Part shown: piece by piece, positions 8,226 to 16,278 of the stretch
How positions within the stretch are numbered: the first letter of the stretch is position 1
Layout of the letters: each line of letters starts with the position of its first letter
Assembly: GCF_001281265.1 (NCBI RefSeq)
Contig: NZ_JXDB01000007.1
Coordinates: 186,001 to 250,000 of the forward strand
Length of the DNA stretch: 64,000 nt
Direction: 5' to 3'
DNA from: Apilactobacillus kunkeei DSM 12361 = ATCC 700308
GTDB lineage: Bacteria > Bacillota > Bacilli > Lactobacillales > Lactobacillaceae
Position numbers and translations under genes: made by a program
The notes under the pieces: generated by a model
The model's database searches: none
Told to the model about the DNA's origin: nothing
Seen by the model: only the letters and a program-made list of their open reading frames with translations

Positions 8226-9252
8226 CTTGTTTGCTCCTTAATATTTGATAAATTCTGAACTCAAAAAAATTGATATCTGTGCTTTCGCTTATTTGACGAT
8301 ATTGCCAATCATCAATTGGTTGGTTATCAAAAGCTTGGCATAATGTTCTTTCATCTTCAGAACTAATGATTTTAGCGTAGGGAAACTTACCTTCCGGCAA
8401 CCAAATGGCCATCTCTAATAGATGTTCTCTTACAGTTGATAGCTTTACGTTTAGGTTATTGGCGATTTGATCTAGCGCATTACCACTAACAAATTGCTTA
8501 TACGTTTGAATAGCATGATGGTTCATCTTTAAAGTTCGCACGTCATTTATCAACGGTAATAATAACTGGTCATCATCATTAATAATATAGTTAATAAAAT
8601 CGACCCAACCATCATATTCCATGAAGAATGCTTCAACATTTGAAACGCCCATACTATCCGCCAATTGACCGTTTGTCATCCCATAGACATCATGGCCAAT
8701 CATTTGTTGAGCGATGATATTAGCCTTCTTCTCATCAACCTGTGATAAGTACGTGGTTAAATAATCTTCTAATCGACTTACGATTTCTCCTTTATTTTGA
8801 ATAAACCATCTTTTAACAATCATCGCGCTCTTCATATCTGTTTTAACGGGATAGTAATTCTTATTTTGGTAGCTATATTCTGATACTGATTGAATGGCTA
8901 ATAATATTCTTGCTTTAAACTCACTCACATCATAATCATATTGATACGATGTGTTCTGTAATATGTAAAAGGATTCCTTTACAGAATCCTTTTTTATTTG
9001 ACCTTTTGTGGTCAATTGATACTGAAATTCATTAACTGGTTCAACTAATCCATCTAAGATTAACTTTTTGATTGCTCCGTTGATAGAATTCAGATCATAT
9101 GTTTTTAGAATTGCTGAGTATTGTAAGATACCGTAACGCATTGCCCAGAAAAGTGTTGAAACGGTTCTTTTTCCGTTTAACAAATTCTGAATTAATTTAA
9201 TTCTTCTTGGTTGCGTCGATGATAGAAGCAATAACAGCAAATCTTTGTTCAT
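8215..9252 (-). CDS. YpbB-like helix-turn-helix protein
   Basis: A 345-residue soluble protein whose C-terminal part contains a helix-turn-helix (about residues 255-290, FVSGNALDQIANNLNVKLST). This type of domain accompanies RecQ helicases (helicase-associated HTH). Position directly upstream of, and overlapping, recQ fits the ypbB-recS pair of Bacillus subtilis. It probably acts with the helicase, but its biochemical role is unknown. The ATG at 9252 follows AGAGAT. It lies 3 nt after the ribU stop codon, so it may be on the FMN-riboswitch-controlled transcript. Confidence 0.7.
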   Translation of the reverse strand: MNKDLLLLLLSSTQPRRIKLIQNLLNGKRTVSTLFWAMRYGILQYSAILKTYDLNSINGAIKKLILDGLVEPVNEFQYQLTTKGQIKKDSVKESFYILQNTSYQYDYDVSEFKARILLAIQSVSEYSYQNKNYYPVKTDMKSAMIVKRWFIQNKGEIVSRLEDYLTTYLSQVDEKKANIIAQQMIGHDVYGMTNGQLADSMGVSNVEAFFMEYDGWVDFINYIINDDDQLLLPLINDVRTLKMNHHAIQTYKQFVSGNALDQIANNLNVKLSTVREHLLEMAIWLPEGKFPYAKIISSEDERTLCQAFDNQPIDDWQYRQISESTDINFFEFRIYQILRSKQDVM

Positions 9253-9255
9253 TGT

Positions 9256-9837
9256 TTATCTCTTTTCTTTATATTTTTCCCATGCATTGCTTCTGTTATA
9301 TACAATCACGAAGACAATACCAATGAATAGTCCCTTGATAATGTTAAATGGTGCGACTGTATATAATACAGAATCCAATAGGCTAAAGCTCAATTTAAAT
9401 CCTGTTAAATTGATGTATAGTGGTGTAATCACAAAATAGTTCAATACACTCATAACTATAGTTAACATGACTGTTTCGAACAGAACCATAATAACGTATT
9501 TAGCGTTATTTTGAACTAATTTGTTAACCAATGTAACTGATAACACGATTGTTAAACTAGCGATTAATAACGCTGAAATACCAATCAGATTAATCAAAGA
9601 AACACCGGTAAAAACGAAGTATAGTACCGCTCTTAGCAGTGCTACAATCAAACCACTACGAGTTGATAATAACACAGTTGCTAAAAGAATTGGGATATCA
9701 CCAAAATCTAACTTCATGTATGGTGCCATTGGTAAGATAGGCACTGATAGATAGGTCAATAGATATGCCAATCCTCCTAAAATAGAAACCTGAACCAGGT
9801 TTTTCAAACTAAAACGACTACTTGTACTACTTAACAT
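9256..9837 (-). CDS. ribU: riboflavin transporter, ECF S component
   Basis: A 193-residue protein with about six membrane helices and the RibU hallmarks APYMKLDFGDIPILLA near helix 2 and PFNIIKGL near the C-terminus. RibU binds riboflavin and works with the shared energising module EcfA-EcfA'-EcfT, which is not in this window. The upstream FMN riboswitch with terminator gives independent support: high FMN should shut off import. RBS GGAGG lies 7-8 nt before the ATG. It is followed tightly by the YpbB-like and recQ genes. Confidence 0.95.
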   Translation of the reverse strand: MLSSTSSRFSLKNLVQVSILGGLAYLLTYLSVPILPMAPYMKLDFGDIPILLATVLLSTRSGLIVALLRAVLYFVFTGVSLINLIGISALLIASLTIVLSVTLVNKLVQNNAKYVIMVLFETVMLTIVMSVLNYFVITPLYINLTGFKLSFSLLDSVLYTVAPFNIIKGLFIGIVFVIVYNRSNAWEKYKEKR

Positions 9838-9866
9838 AATAAATCCTCCATATGAGGAATATCTTC

Positions 9867-10036
9867 AAAAAAAGCTCATTGATCCATCGAAGACCAATGA
9901 GCTTTTGCGTACTCAAAAAGAGATCTTCTTTATACCAGACTGTACTGTCGGCTTTGGAATTTCACCAAATCAACTATCAAACGATAGGTAGCGGGCTGTA
10001 ACCGCCGGTCGGGAATCTAACCCTGCCCTGAAGATA
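9867..10036 (-). promoter_or_regulatory. FMN riboswitch (RFN element) with terminator, controls ribU
   Basis: Reading the minus strand from 10036, the conserved RFN blocks appear in order: TATCTTCAGGGCAGGGT, the ACCGGCGGT/AGCCCGC segment, the GGTGAAATTCC segment and CCGACAGT...AGTCTGG. The closing P1 strand is at 9921-9928. It is followed by an intrinsic terminator (stem 9870-9881 with 9895-9906, T-run 9867-9873) 30 nt before the ribU ATG. The arrangement is the normal FMN-OFF transcriptional switch. Confidence 0.97.
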
Positions 10037-10062
10037 AACCAATTTTTATTTTTTCAAGAATG

Positions 10063-10092
10063 ATTATAGCAAAAAAGGCTTGTTTTAAACAA
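10063..10092 (-). promoter_or_regulatory. promoter of the ribU riboswitch transcript
   Basis: Minus-strand TTGTTT (10087-10092), 18-nt spacer, TATAAT (10063-10068). The -35 lies inside the rluB terminator hairpin, and the -10 just beyond its T-run. The predicted start is about 20 nt before the RFN element. Confidence 0.6.
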
Positions 10093-10099
10093 GCCTTTT
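10071..10099 (-). terminator. terminator of rluB
   Basis: Stem of at least 10 bp (10073-10082 with 10090-10099) and a minus-strand T-run at 10071-10076. It overlaps the rluB stop codon and the ribU promoter. Confidence 0.85.
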
Positions 10100-10823
10100 A
10101 TCTCTTTTCAGTCATTTCGTATAACTTTTCAACTTCGAATTTCTTCAATGGGCGGTAATCACCTGGTTGTAATCCCTTTAGGTTTAAGAAAGCAAAGGAT
10201 TCACGTTTCAATTTTTTAACCGGATGACCGATGGCCTTGAACATGTTCTTAACCTCATGGTTTTTACCTTCATGAATTGTTAATTGCACAACGGCAGTCT
10301 TCTTACCATTATCGGTTTCTAAGACGTTTGTCTTGGCAGGTGCGGTCTTCTTACCGTTAATTTTAACACCTAGTCTTAGTTGTTTTAACTCGTCGTTAGT
10401 TGGAATTCCTTCAACCTTAGCAACATACGTCTTTTCAACTTCGTACTTAGGATGAGTTAAACGATTATCCAAGTCCCCATCATTAGTCATCAGTAAAAGA
10501 CCAGATGTATCGTAGTCCAATCGACCAACTGGATAAATTCTTTGTTCAACATCTTCGAAAAAGTCTAGAACAGTCTTTCGATCTTTTTCATCAGACACTG
10601 AAGTGATAATTCTTCTTGGTTTGTATAACAAGTAGTATACTGGTGCTTCCTTGTTGATTGGTAAACCATCAACTTGTACTTCATCAGAAACTTTAACCTT
10701 TGTTCCTAGTTCAGTAACAACTTGACCATTTACCTTTACGCGACCGGCTAAAATAATTTCTTCTGATTTACGTCTTGAAGCTACCCCGGCTTTAGCCATT
10801 ATCTTCTGTAGTCGTTCCGCCAT
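10098..10823 (-). CDS. rluB: 23S rRNA pseudouridine synthase RluB-like
   Basis: A 241-residue protein with an N-terminal S4 RNA-binding domain (about 2-60, KAGVASRRKSEE) and a catalytic domain with GRLDYDTSGLLLMTNDGD, in which Asp103 is the expected nucleophile. The family isomerises U to pseudouridine in helix 89-93 of 23S rRNA; the exact position is inferred from homology. A frame extension to 10850 exists, but AGGAGG with short spacing precedes the ATG at 10823, and homologues start there. The start overlaps the end of scpB by 32 bp. It ends the cvfB-xerD-ribT-scpAB run. Confidence 0.93.
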   Translation of the reverse strand: MAERLQKIMAKAGVASRRKSEEIILAGRVKVNGQVVTELGTKVKVSDEVQVDGLPINKEAPVYYLLYKPRRIITSVSDEKDRKTVLDFFEDVEQRIYPVGRLDYDTSGLLLMTNDGDLDNRLTHPKYEVEKTYVAKVEGIPTNDELKQLRLGVKINGKKTAPAKTNVLETDNGKKTAVVQLTIHEGKNHEVKNMFKAIGHPVKKLKRESFAFLNLKGLQPGDYRPLKKFEVEKLYEMTEKR

Positions 10824-11352
10824 TTTCTTCCTCCTGAAGTAAAATTTCATTGTCTATTTTTGGTAATTCGTTTAAGCTCTTAATTCCAAACAACTTCAAA
10901 AAGTTATCAGTTGTCGTATAAAGCTTTGGATGACCCGGTACTTTCTTGTAACCGGAAGTGGCAATTAGACTTTGTCTCAACAATCTTTGGACCGTCTTAC
11001 TGCTGTTCACACCTCTAATGTCATCCACTTCAACCCTCGTAATTGGTTGATTATAAGCAATAATCGTAAGTGTTTCTAGCGCTGTTTGAGTTAAAGAAAT
11101 ACTTTCGTCGCTTTGTAAATATCCCTTAATCAAGTCGTTTAATTCTTCCTTTGTGGCAATTTGAACCTTATCAGAATATTCCATCAACGTAAACGGTGAG
11201 TCTTCGTTTTCAAAAGACTCCTTTAGTTGATTCATTAACGTTTCTAGCTCACTAGTACTTAGTTTTAATAATGTGCTTAGATTGTCGTATGTTATTCCAT
11301 CTTCACCAGATATATATATTAGGCTCTCTAGCTGCGCTAACTTACTAACCAA
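10792..11352 (-). CDS. scpB: segregation and condensation protein B
   Basis: The 186-residue protein is a winged-helix protein with the ScpB signature (TLTIIAYNQPITRVEVDDIR, about residues 90-110, and RGVNSSKTVQRLLRQ). It forms the SMC-ScpA-ScpB condensin that compacts and segregates chromosomes. The start is TTG at 11352, abutting the scpA stop and preceded by AAGGTG, so translation is probably coupled to scpA. The acidic C-terminal tail is variable in the family. Confidence 0.95.
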   Translation of the reverse strand: MVSKLAQLESLIYISGEDGITYDNLSTLLKLSTSELETLMNQLKESFENEDSPFTLMEYSDKVQIATKEELNDLIKGYLQSDESISLTQTALETLTIIAYNQPITRVEVDDIRGVNSSKTVQRLLRQSLIATSGYKKVPGHPKLYTTTDNFLKLFGIKSLNELPKIDNEILLQEEENGGTTTEDNG

Positions 11353-12108
11353 TTACTCTTCACCTTGCTTTGCGATTTTTTCTAAATATAGTTTTTCGTC
11401 AATTTGACCGACCTTGACCTTTTGTTCCTTAACAAGTTCTAGTAATGACAAAAATGTAGTAACTACAAATTCAACGTTACTGGTCTTATCAAATAAGGAA
11501 TCAAATTCAACCGATTTCTGTTTGGATAATCTATCCATAACATACGTTGATTGCCCTTTGACAGTGTATTCCCATTCAATCACTGAGTGTACGTATGGTT
11601 CGTTTGATTTAATCTTTTCAATAATTCGATCAAACGCTTGTTGAATTAAATCGATACTGAATTTTTCGTTATCATTAAAATCAATCATCTCATCGACACT
11701 TGGTAAAACGGGATCAACACTGTGATATTGACTAGTCTTAGTCTCCATCTTCTTCAATACTTTTGATACTTCTTTATATTCTTGATAAATCAAAAGTTGA
11801 TTTACTAGTTCATCCCTTGGATCTTCGTAATCATCATCTTCGTTGATTTCATCATTTCTAGGCAACAATAGCTTCGACTTAATTGCCATCAAATTGGATG
11901 CCATTACGAAGTACTCACCTGCGATATTAACGTTTAGGTTTTTCATCTCAGTTAAATATTCAACATATTGCCTGGTAATCTTTTCAATTTGAATGTCATA
12001 GATATCCATTTCAGATTGCTTGATTAGATGTAATAGTAATTCTAAGGGGCCATCAAAATCATCAATGTGAATATTTATATTGTTAGAGTTATTGAACTCT
12101 GGTTCCAT
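11353..12108 (-). CDS. scpA: segregation and condensation protein A (kleisin)
   Basis: The 251-residue kleisin starts at the ATG at 12108, which follows GGGAG with 7-nt spacing; an upstream extension to 12159 is possible but would deepen the overlap with ribT. The N-terminal DDFDGPLELLLHLIKQSEMD motif is diagnostic of ScpA, and the C-terminal winged helix closes the Smc ring. It overlaps ribT by about 20 bp and abuts scpB. Confidence 0.95.
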   Translation of the reverse strand: MEPEFNNSNNINIHIDDFDGPLELLLHLIKQSEMDIYDIQIEKITRQYVEYLTEMKNLNVNIAGEYFVMASNLMAIKSKLLLPRNDEINEDDDYEDPRDELVNQLLIYQEYKEVSKVLKKMETKTSQYHSVDPVLPSVDEMIDFNDNEKFSIDLIQQAFDRIIEKIKSNEPYVHSVIEWEYTVKGQSTYVMDRLSKQKSVEFDSLFDKTSNVEFVVTTFLSLLELVKEQKVKVGQIDEKLYLEKIAKQGEE

Positions 12109-12457
12109 TACGTTTCTCCCAAATTTCACAGATTGAAGTGGTATCCATTGTTCCGACAATCTTTTTACCCATGTATAGGTTATTTAAATCATCAATCATT
12201 GAACAACAGTTATTAATGTTCCAAGAATCTGGTGTTAAGACTACTCTTCTTAGAACTAACAAATCATTTTTTTGTTCAATTGCGACTAATCCAGCCCAAT
12301 TGTCATCTTGATTTTTCCATAAGTAAATAACACGGTTATCACTATCTTCATACCAGTTCATTTCATCTTCTAAATGATTGCCCTTATTCATGTCTGGTAA
12401 TAAAGAAAGCATATCCATAGCGATTTTTTTATATTCTGTTCTATATTTTAGTAGCAT
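12089..12457 (-). CDS. ribT: RibT-like GNAT-fold protein
   Basis: A 122-residue product from the ATG at 12457 (GGAGG, 8-nt spacing; a TTG at 12472 in the same frame overlaps this RBS and is rejected). It resembles Bacillus RibT: LLKYRTEYKKIAMDMLS near the start, followed by the YLWK...AGLVAIEQ strands of a GNAT acetyltransferase fold. RibT lies at the end of the Bacillus riboflavin operon next to scpA, and the neighbour is kept here although no rib biosynthesis genes are in the window. Acyl acceptor and real activity are unknown, and the expected CoA-binding Q/RxxGxG/A loop is not recognisable in the product. Confidence 0.75.
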   Translation of the reverse strand: MLLKYRTEYKKIAMDMLSLLPDMNKGNHLEDEMNWYEDSDNRVIYLWKNQDDNWAGLVAIEQKNDLLVLRRVVLTPDSWNINNCCSMIDDLNNLYMGKKIVGTMDTTSICEIWEKRNGTRVQ

Positions 12458-12480
12458 CCCCAATTCCTCCAATCTGTGAT

Positions 12481-13368
12481 TTAAGCGTGTGGATGAAAGT
12501 CATCAAACGCCTTATTTAAATGTTCATGGGAAACATGTGTATAGATTTGAGTTGTCGAAATATCCGAGTGCCCCAATAGCTCTTGTACAACTCTCAAATC
12601 GGCTCCATTTTCTAGTATATGAGTAGCGAATGAATGACGTAAAGTATGTGGTGTAACCTTTTTCTTAATACCAGCTAAACCAACGTAGCGTTTAAGCTTT
12701 TGCCAAATGCTTTGTCTACTCAAACCAGATCCATGAGCATTTAAGAATAGATAATCACAATGTCTTCTTTTTAGCAAAAGATTGCGACTGTTTTCCATAT
12801 AAGTGTATATCCATTTAATGGCTTGAGAGCCAATCGGAATAATTCTTTCCTTGTCTCCCTTACCAATAGTTTGAATAATTCCCATATCTAAATGTAAATT
12901 ATCCATCTTCAAATTAACTACTTCGCTAACACGCAATCCCGTTGCATACATGACTTCTAATATTGCCCTATCTCTAATGCCATATTTGTCGTTTGTATCA
13001 GGAACTGCCAGCAACTTATCAATTTCCTTGATTGTCAATACATCTGGTAAATGATTGGCTGATTTAGGAGTATCTACATTGACCATCGGATCTTCGATGA
13101 TGAAGTGATATCTTTGCAAATACTTAAAAAACTTTTTCATCGTTGAAACAAAACGGATTATGGAATTTCTTGCCTTTCCACAATCCTTCATGTACTTCAT
13201 ATAATCTAAAATTGTATTGGAATCAACTTTTTTAAATTCATTAATATGATTGTCCTTTAAGTAATTGATAAATCCTTTAATGTCTTGATGATAGCTCTTA
13301 ATCGTATTGTCTGATAAACCACGCTCAATCACCAAATAATGTAAGTAGTCCTTAACTGCGGAGTCCAT
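12481..13368 (-). CDS. xerD: tyrosine recombinase XerD
   Basis: The 295-residue protein has the N-terminal SAM-like domain (about 1-90) and a complete catalytic set: Arg146 (ATGLRVSEV), Lys170, His241 and Arg244 (HTLRHSFATH), His267 (GHSDISTTQ) and Tyr276. It resolves chromosome dimers at dif together with XerC or as XerS-type alternatives. It starts at an ATG after GGGTG, 14 nt downstream of cvfB. It is the functional contrast to the degenerate recombinase-like gene at 192-1013. Confidence 0.95.
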   Translation of the reverse strand: MDSAVKDYLHYLVIERGLSDNTIKSYHQDIKGFINYLKDNHINEFKKVDSNTILDYMKYMKDCGKARNSIIRFVSTMKKFFKYLQRYHFIIEDPMVNVDTPKSANHLPDVLTIKEIDKLLAVPDTNDKYGIRDRAILEVMYATGLRVSEVVNLKMDNLHLDMGIIQTIGKGDKERIIPIGSQAIKWIYTYMENSRNLLLKRRHCDYLFLNAHGSGLSRQSIWQKLKRYVGLAGIKKKVTPHTLRHSFATHILENGADLRVVQELLGHSDISTTQIYTHVSHEHLNKAFDDFHPHA

Positions 13369-13382
13369 AATATCACCCGATT

Positions 13383-14267
13383 TTATTCAATATCAGTTTC
13401 TTTACCCTTTTCAGTTAATAACATTTCACCATCTTTTTGTTCAATCAGACGGTTCTTCAAAAGATTACCTACCGCACGTTTGAATTGTCCCTTACTGATA
13501 CCAAAGAAAGCCTTGATATCTTCAGGGGTACTCTTGTCGGTATAAGCAATTTTTCCATCTTCTGATCTCTTCAAAACAGCAAAAATCATTTTTGAATCGT
13601 CACTAATTGCTTCATATGCACGAGGTTTCATTGAAAGGTTCAATGTTCCATCTCGTAAAATTCCAATCACACGTACGTCAACTTGTTGACCTAAGCGTGG
13701 TTCCATTTCACGTTCGCTCGGATGGATAAATCCTAGTCGATAGTCATCTGTGATAACACGAGTTCCAGCTAGCTTTAATCTGTAAGTTGTCGCCTTCATG
13801 TTACGGTTTTTTAGCTTGGGATTAGCTGGAATTGAAATGCTCTTAAAGATTTCTTCATCAGCTAATTCACCCCAAATTCGATCTTTTTTATCGATTTTCA
13901 AGGCAATCATGACTTTATCACCATGTTGAGGCCATAACTTTGTTAATTCGGGAAGATCATCGATTGATACGGCGATGTCCTTGTTAGGTAAACCGATATC
14001 AACAAAAATTCCCAATCCATACTTGCTTTGGACAACTGTTCCAAATGCATAATGGTCCACTTGAACATCTGGAATGTTTCTTGTTATTTGCATCTTGTGA
14101 TTTTCATTTTCATATGCAAATCCCTTAAAGTTACTACCAATTTTTAGTGGCTTTAATATTTCGTCCTTATCCAATAGGAATGTTGTTCCTTCAATTTGAA
14201 CAAAATAATTTTTGTCATTTTCGTCAGTTACTTTACCAGAAACAACACGGCCTAAAAAGTTATTCAT
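13383..14267 (-). CDS. cvfB: S1-domain RNA-binding protein CvfB
   Basis: A 294-residue protein of the CvfB/YitL family. It has an N-terminal OB-like region, S1-type domains (FGTVVQSKYGLGIFVDIGLP about residues 76-95; AGTRVITDDYRLGFIHPSE) and a C-terminal winged helix (GISKGQFKRAVGNLLK). CvfB binds RNA and affects virulence or stress gene expression in staphylococci; its role in lactobacilli is not established. RBS GAGG lies 7 nt from the ATG. It is the first gene of the cvfB-xerD-ribT-scpA-scpB-rluB run, after the pyk terminator. Confidence 0.9.
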   Translation of the reverse strand: MNNFLGRVVSGKVTDENDKNYFVQIEGTTFLLDKDEILKPLKIGSNFKGFAYENENHKMQITRNIPDVQVDHYAFGTVVQSKYGLGIFVDIGLPNKDIAVSIDDLPELTKLWPQHGDKVMIALKIDKKDRIWGELADEEIFKSISIPANPKLKNRNMKATTYRLKLAGTRVITDDYRLGFIHPSEREMEPRLGQQVDVRVIGILRDGTLNLSMKPRAYEAISDDSKMIFAVLKRSEDGKIAYTDKSTPEDIKAFFGISKGQFKRAVGNLLKNRLIEQKDGEMLLTEKGKETDIE

Positions 14268-14329
14268 TAATATTCCTCATTTCGAATCGTTATATGTCAA
14301 TTCTACACTAATTTACATAATATTTCGAT

Positions 14330-14365
14330 AAAAAAAGAGGATGCATTTAAAATGCATCCTCTTTT
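14330..14365 (-). terminator. terminator of pyk
   Basis: A long perfect inverted repeat (14333-14348 and 14350-14365, pairing AAAAGAGGATGCATTT with its complement) followed by a minus-strand T-run at 14330-14336. Confidence 0.9.
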
Positions 14366-14375
14366 CGATTAAATA

Positions 14376-16136
14376 TTATAGTGAGTTAGCAGCGCCTGCG
14401 TAAACAATTCCGCGACGTGCGTCTACTGTAATAGTTTGACCGTCTGAGATGTTTTCAGTAGCACCCTTAGCGCTAACAATAACAGGAATTCCTAGTGAAA
14501 TACCTAATACTGCAGCATGTGATGTCATACCACCATCTTCAACGATAATTGCGCTTGCCTTCTTAATAGCTGGCAAGAAGTCTTTGTTGGTATTCTTAGC
14601 TACCAACACGCCACCGTCAACAGCCTTGCTGTTTGCATCGGCAGCGTTACTTGCTAAAAAAGCTTTACCGATAACAGTCTTGTCACCAATACCTTGTCCT
14701 TGAGCAAGTTCTGAACCGATCAACTTAACGCTCATCACGTTAGTTGTACCCTTTTCGCCAACAGGTAAACCTGCAACTACAAGGATTAAGTCACCTTCCT
14801 TAGCTAAGCCAGTTTCAACTGCCTTCTTAGCTGCGAAGTCGAACATACCATCACTGTTTTCTGGCTTGTCAACAACGATTGGTTGAACACCCCAGTTAAC
14901 CATTAGACCACGACGTACACGGTCATCAAAAGTTAATGCTAAGATATCAGCATTTGGATGGTACTTAGAAATCATACGAGCTGAGTAACCAGTTGAAGTA
15001 GTAGTTACGATAGTCTTGATGTCAAGATCCTTAACCATTTCAGCAACTTGCTTACCGAATGCTTCAGTAACGTCACCATTGTTGAATGCAGGACGAGCGT
15101 CACCGTATTCACCGTAGTGGTTTTCAGCCTTAACGTCTAACTTAGCCATAGTAGCAACTGCTTCTGCTGGGTAGTCACCGTTAGCACTTTCACCTGAAAG
15201 CATAGTAGCATCAGTACCGCTTAATACAGCGTATTCAACGTCTGAAGCTTCAGCACGTGTAGGACGTGGGTTTTCAATCATTGAGTCCAACATTTGAGTT
15301 GCAGTAATAACTGGTTTACCCATTTCGTTACATCTGTGGATTAAGTGTTTTTGAACGATTGGAACATTTTCAGCTGGGATTTCAACAGCCATGTCACCAC
15401 GAGCAATCATCAAACCATCAGAAACCTTCATGATTTCTTCAAAGTTGTCGATACCTTCTTGTGATTCAATCTTAGGGAAGATTTGAACGTCTTCTTTGTG
15501 TTCGTCTTCAAGTAATTTACGGATGTCTAAAACATCTTCTGGTTTTCTTACAAATGAAGCGGCGATGAAGTTAATGTGCATTTCTGAAAGACCAAAACGA
15601 ATGTCGCTTGAATCCTTTTCAGTAATACCTGGTAAGTTAATTGAAACACCAGGTGCAGTAACAGTTTTACGTGAACCTAGAGTAGCGTTGTTTTGAGCAA
15701 CAACAACTAGTTCTTTGTTATCTTCATCGATTTCTTTGATAACTGAGTCTAAGATACCGTCATCAAATAAGATGTGGCCACCAACGTGAACGTCGGCTAA
15801 TAAGCCAGGGTAAGTAACGGCGATTTTTTCTTTAGTACCTTCAATAGATTCGTCCATTGAAATTCTAAATTCGTCGTTAGTGTGGAATTCGATCTTACCA
15901 TCTTTTTGGATAGTAGTACGGATTTCAGCACCCTTAGTATCAAGCATAAGACCAACAGTCTTACCAGTTCTCTTTTCGGCTTCATGAACTTTGTTTAAAC
16001 GATCAAAGTGTTCTTCATGGTCACCATGTGAGAAGTTAAATCTGAAAACATTAGCGCCAGATTCGATTAATTTGACAATAGTGTCAACATCGGTACTAGC
16101 AGGTCCTAATGTACTTACGATTTTTGTTTTCTTCAT
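14376..16136 (-). CDS. pyk: pyruvate kinase
   Basis: The 586-residue enzyme transfers phosphate from phosphoenolpyruvate to ADP. It has the TIM-barrel catalytic domain (MKKTKIVSTLGPAS, FPKIES, MIARGDMAVEIP, TATQMLDSM), the allosteric C-domain and the extra PEP-utiliser-like C-terminal domain (about 475-586, GGMTSHAAVLGISLG) typical of Bacillus and Lactobacillus. Start ATG follows AGGAGAG. It has its own promoter (AAGACA/TACAAT) and an 80-nt leader containing a hairpin. dnaE is directly upstream; pfkA, which separates these two genes in many homofermentative lactobacilli, is missing. Confidence 0.97.
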   Translation of the reverse strand: MKKTKIVSTLGPASTDVDTIVKLIESGANVFRFNFSHGDHEEHFDRLNKVHEAEKRTGKTVGLMLDTKGAEIRTTIQKDGKIEFHTNDEFRISMDESIEGTKEKIAVTYPGLLADVHVGGHILFDDGILDSVIKEIDEDNKELVVVAQNNATLGSRKTVTAPGVSINLPGITEKDSSDIRFGLSEMHINFIAASFVRKPEDVLDIRKLLEDEHKEDVQIFPKIESQEGIDNFEEIMKVSDGLMIARGDMAVEIPAENVPIVQKHLIHRCNEMGKPVITATQMLDSMIENPRPTRAEASDVEYAVLSGTDATMLSGESANGDYPAEAVATMAKLDVKAENHYGEYGDARPAFNNGDVTEAFGKQVAEMVKDLDIKTIVTTTSTGYSARMISKYHPNADILALTFDDRVRRGLMVNWGVQPIVVDKPENSDGMFDFAAKKAVETGLAKEGDLILVVAGLPVGEKGTTNVMSVKLIGSELAQGQGIGDKTVIGKAFLASNAADANSKAVDGGVLVAKNTNKDFLPAIKKASAIIVEDGGMTSHAAVLGISLGIPVIVSAKGATENISDGQTITVDARRGIVYAGAANSL

Positions 16137-16217
16137 AAGTAAAAATCTCTCCTTTTATTTTGTATGATAAATCATCCCTAAAAGATGACTATCATGCATA
16201 ACTAGGTTTCATCTAGA

Positions 16218-16246
16218 ATTGTATCACTTTTTAAAATTTATGTCTT
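16218..16246 (-). promoter_or_regulatory. promoter of pyk
   Basis: Minus-strand AAGACA (16241-16246), 17-nt spacer, TACAAT (16218-16223). The leader then contains an imperfect hairpin at 16165-16194. Confidence 0.65.
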
Positions 16247-16278
16247 TTATTTTTGCGCAATTTTTTAATAATTCAAAA

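Noticed and set aside
16250-16278. TTGCGCAA palindrome after dnaE as a terminator
   Set aside because: No T-run on the minus strand where dnaE ends; the T-run is only on the opposite strand.
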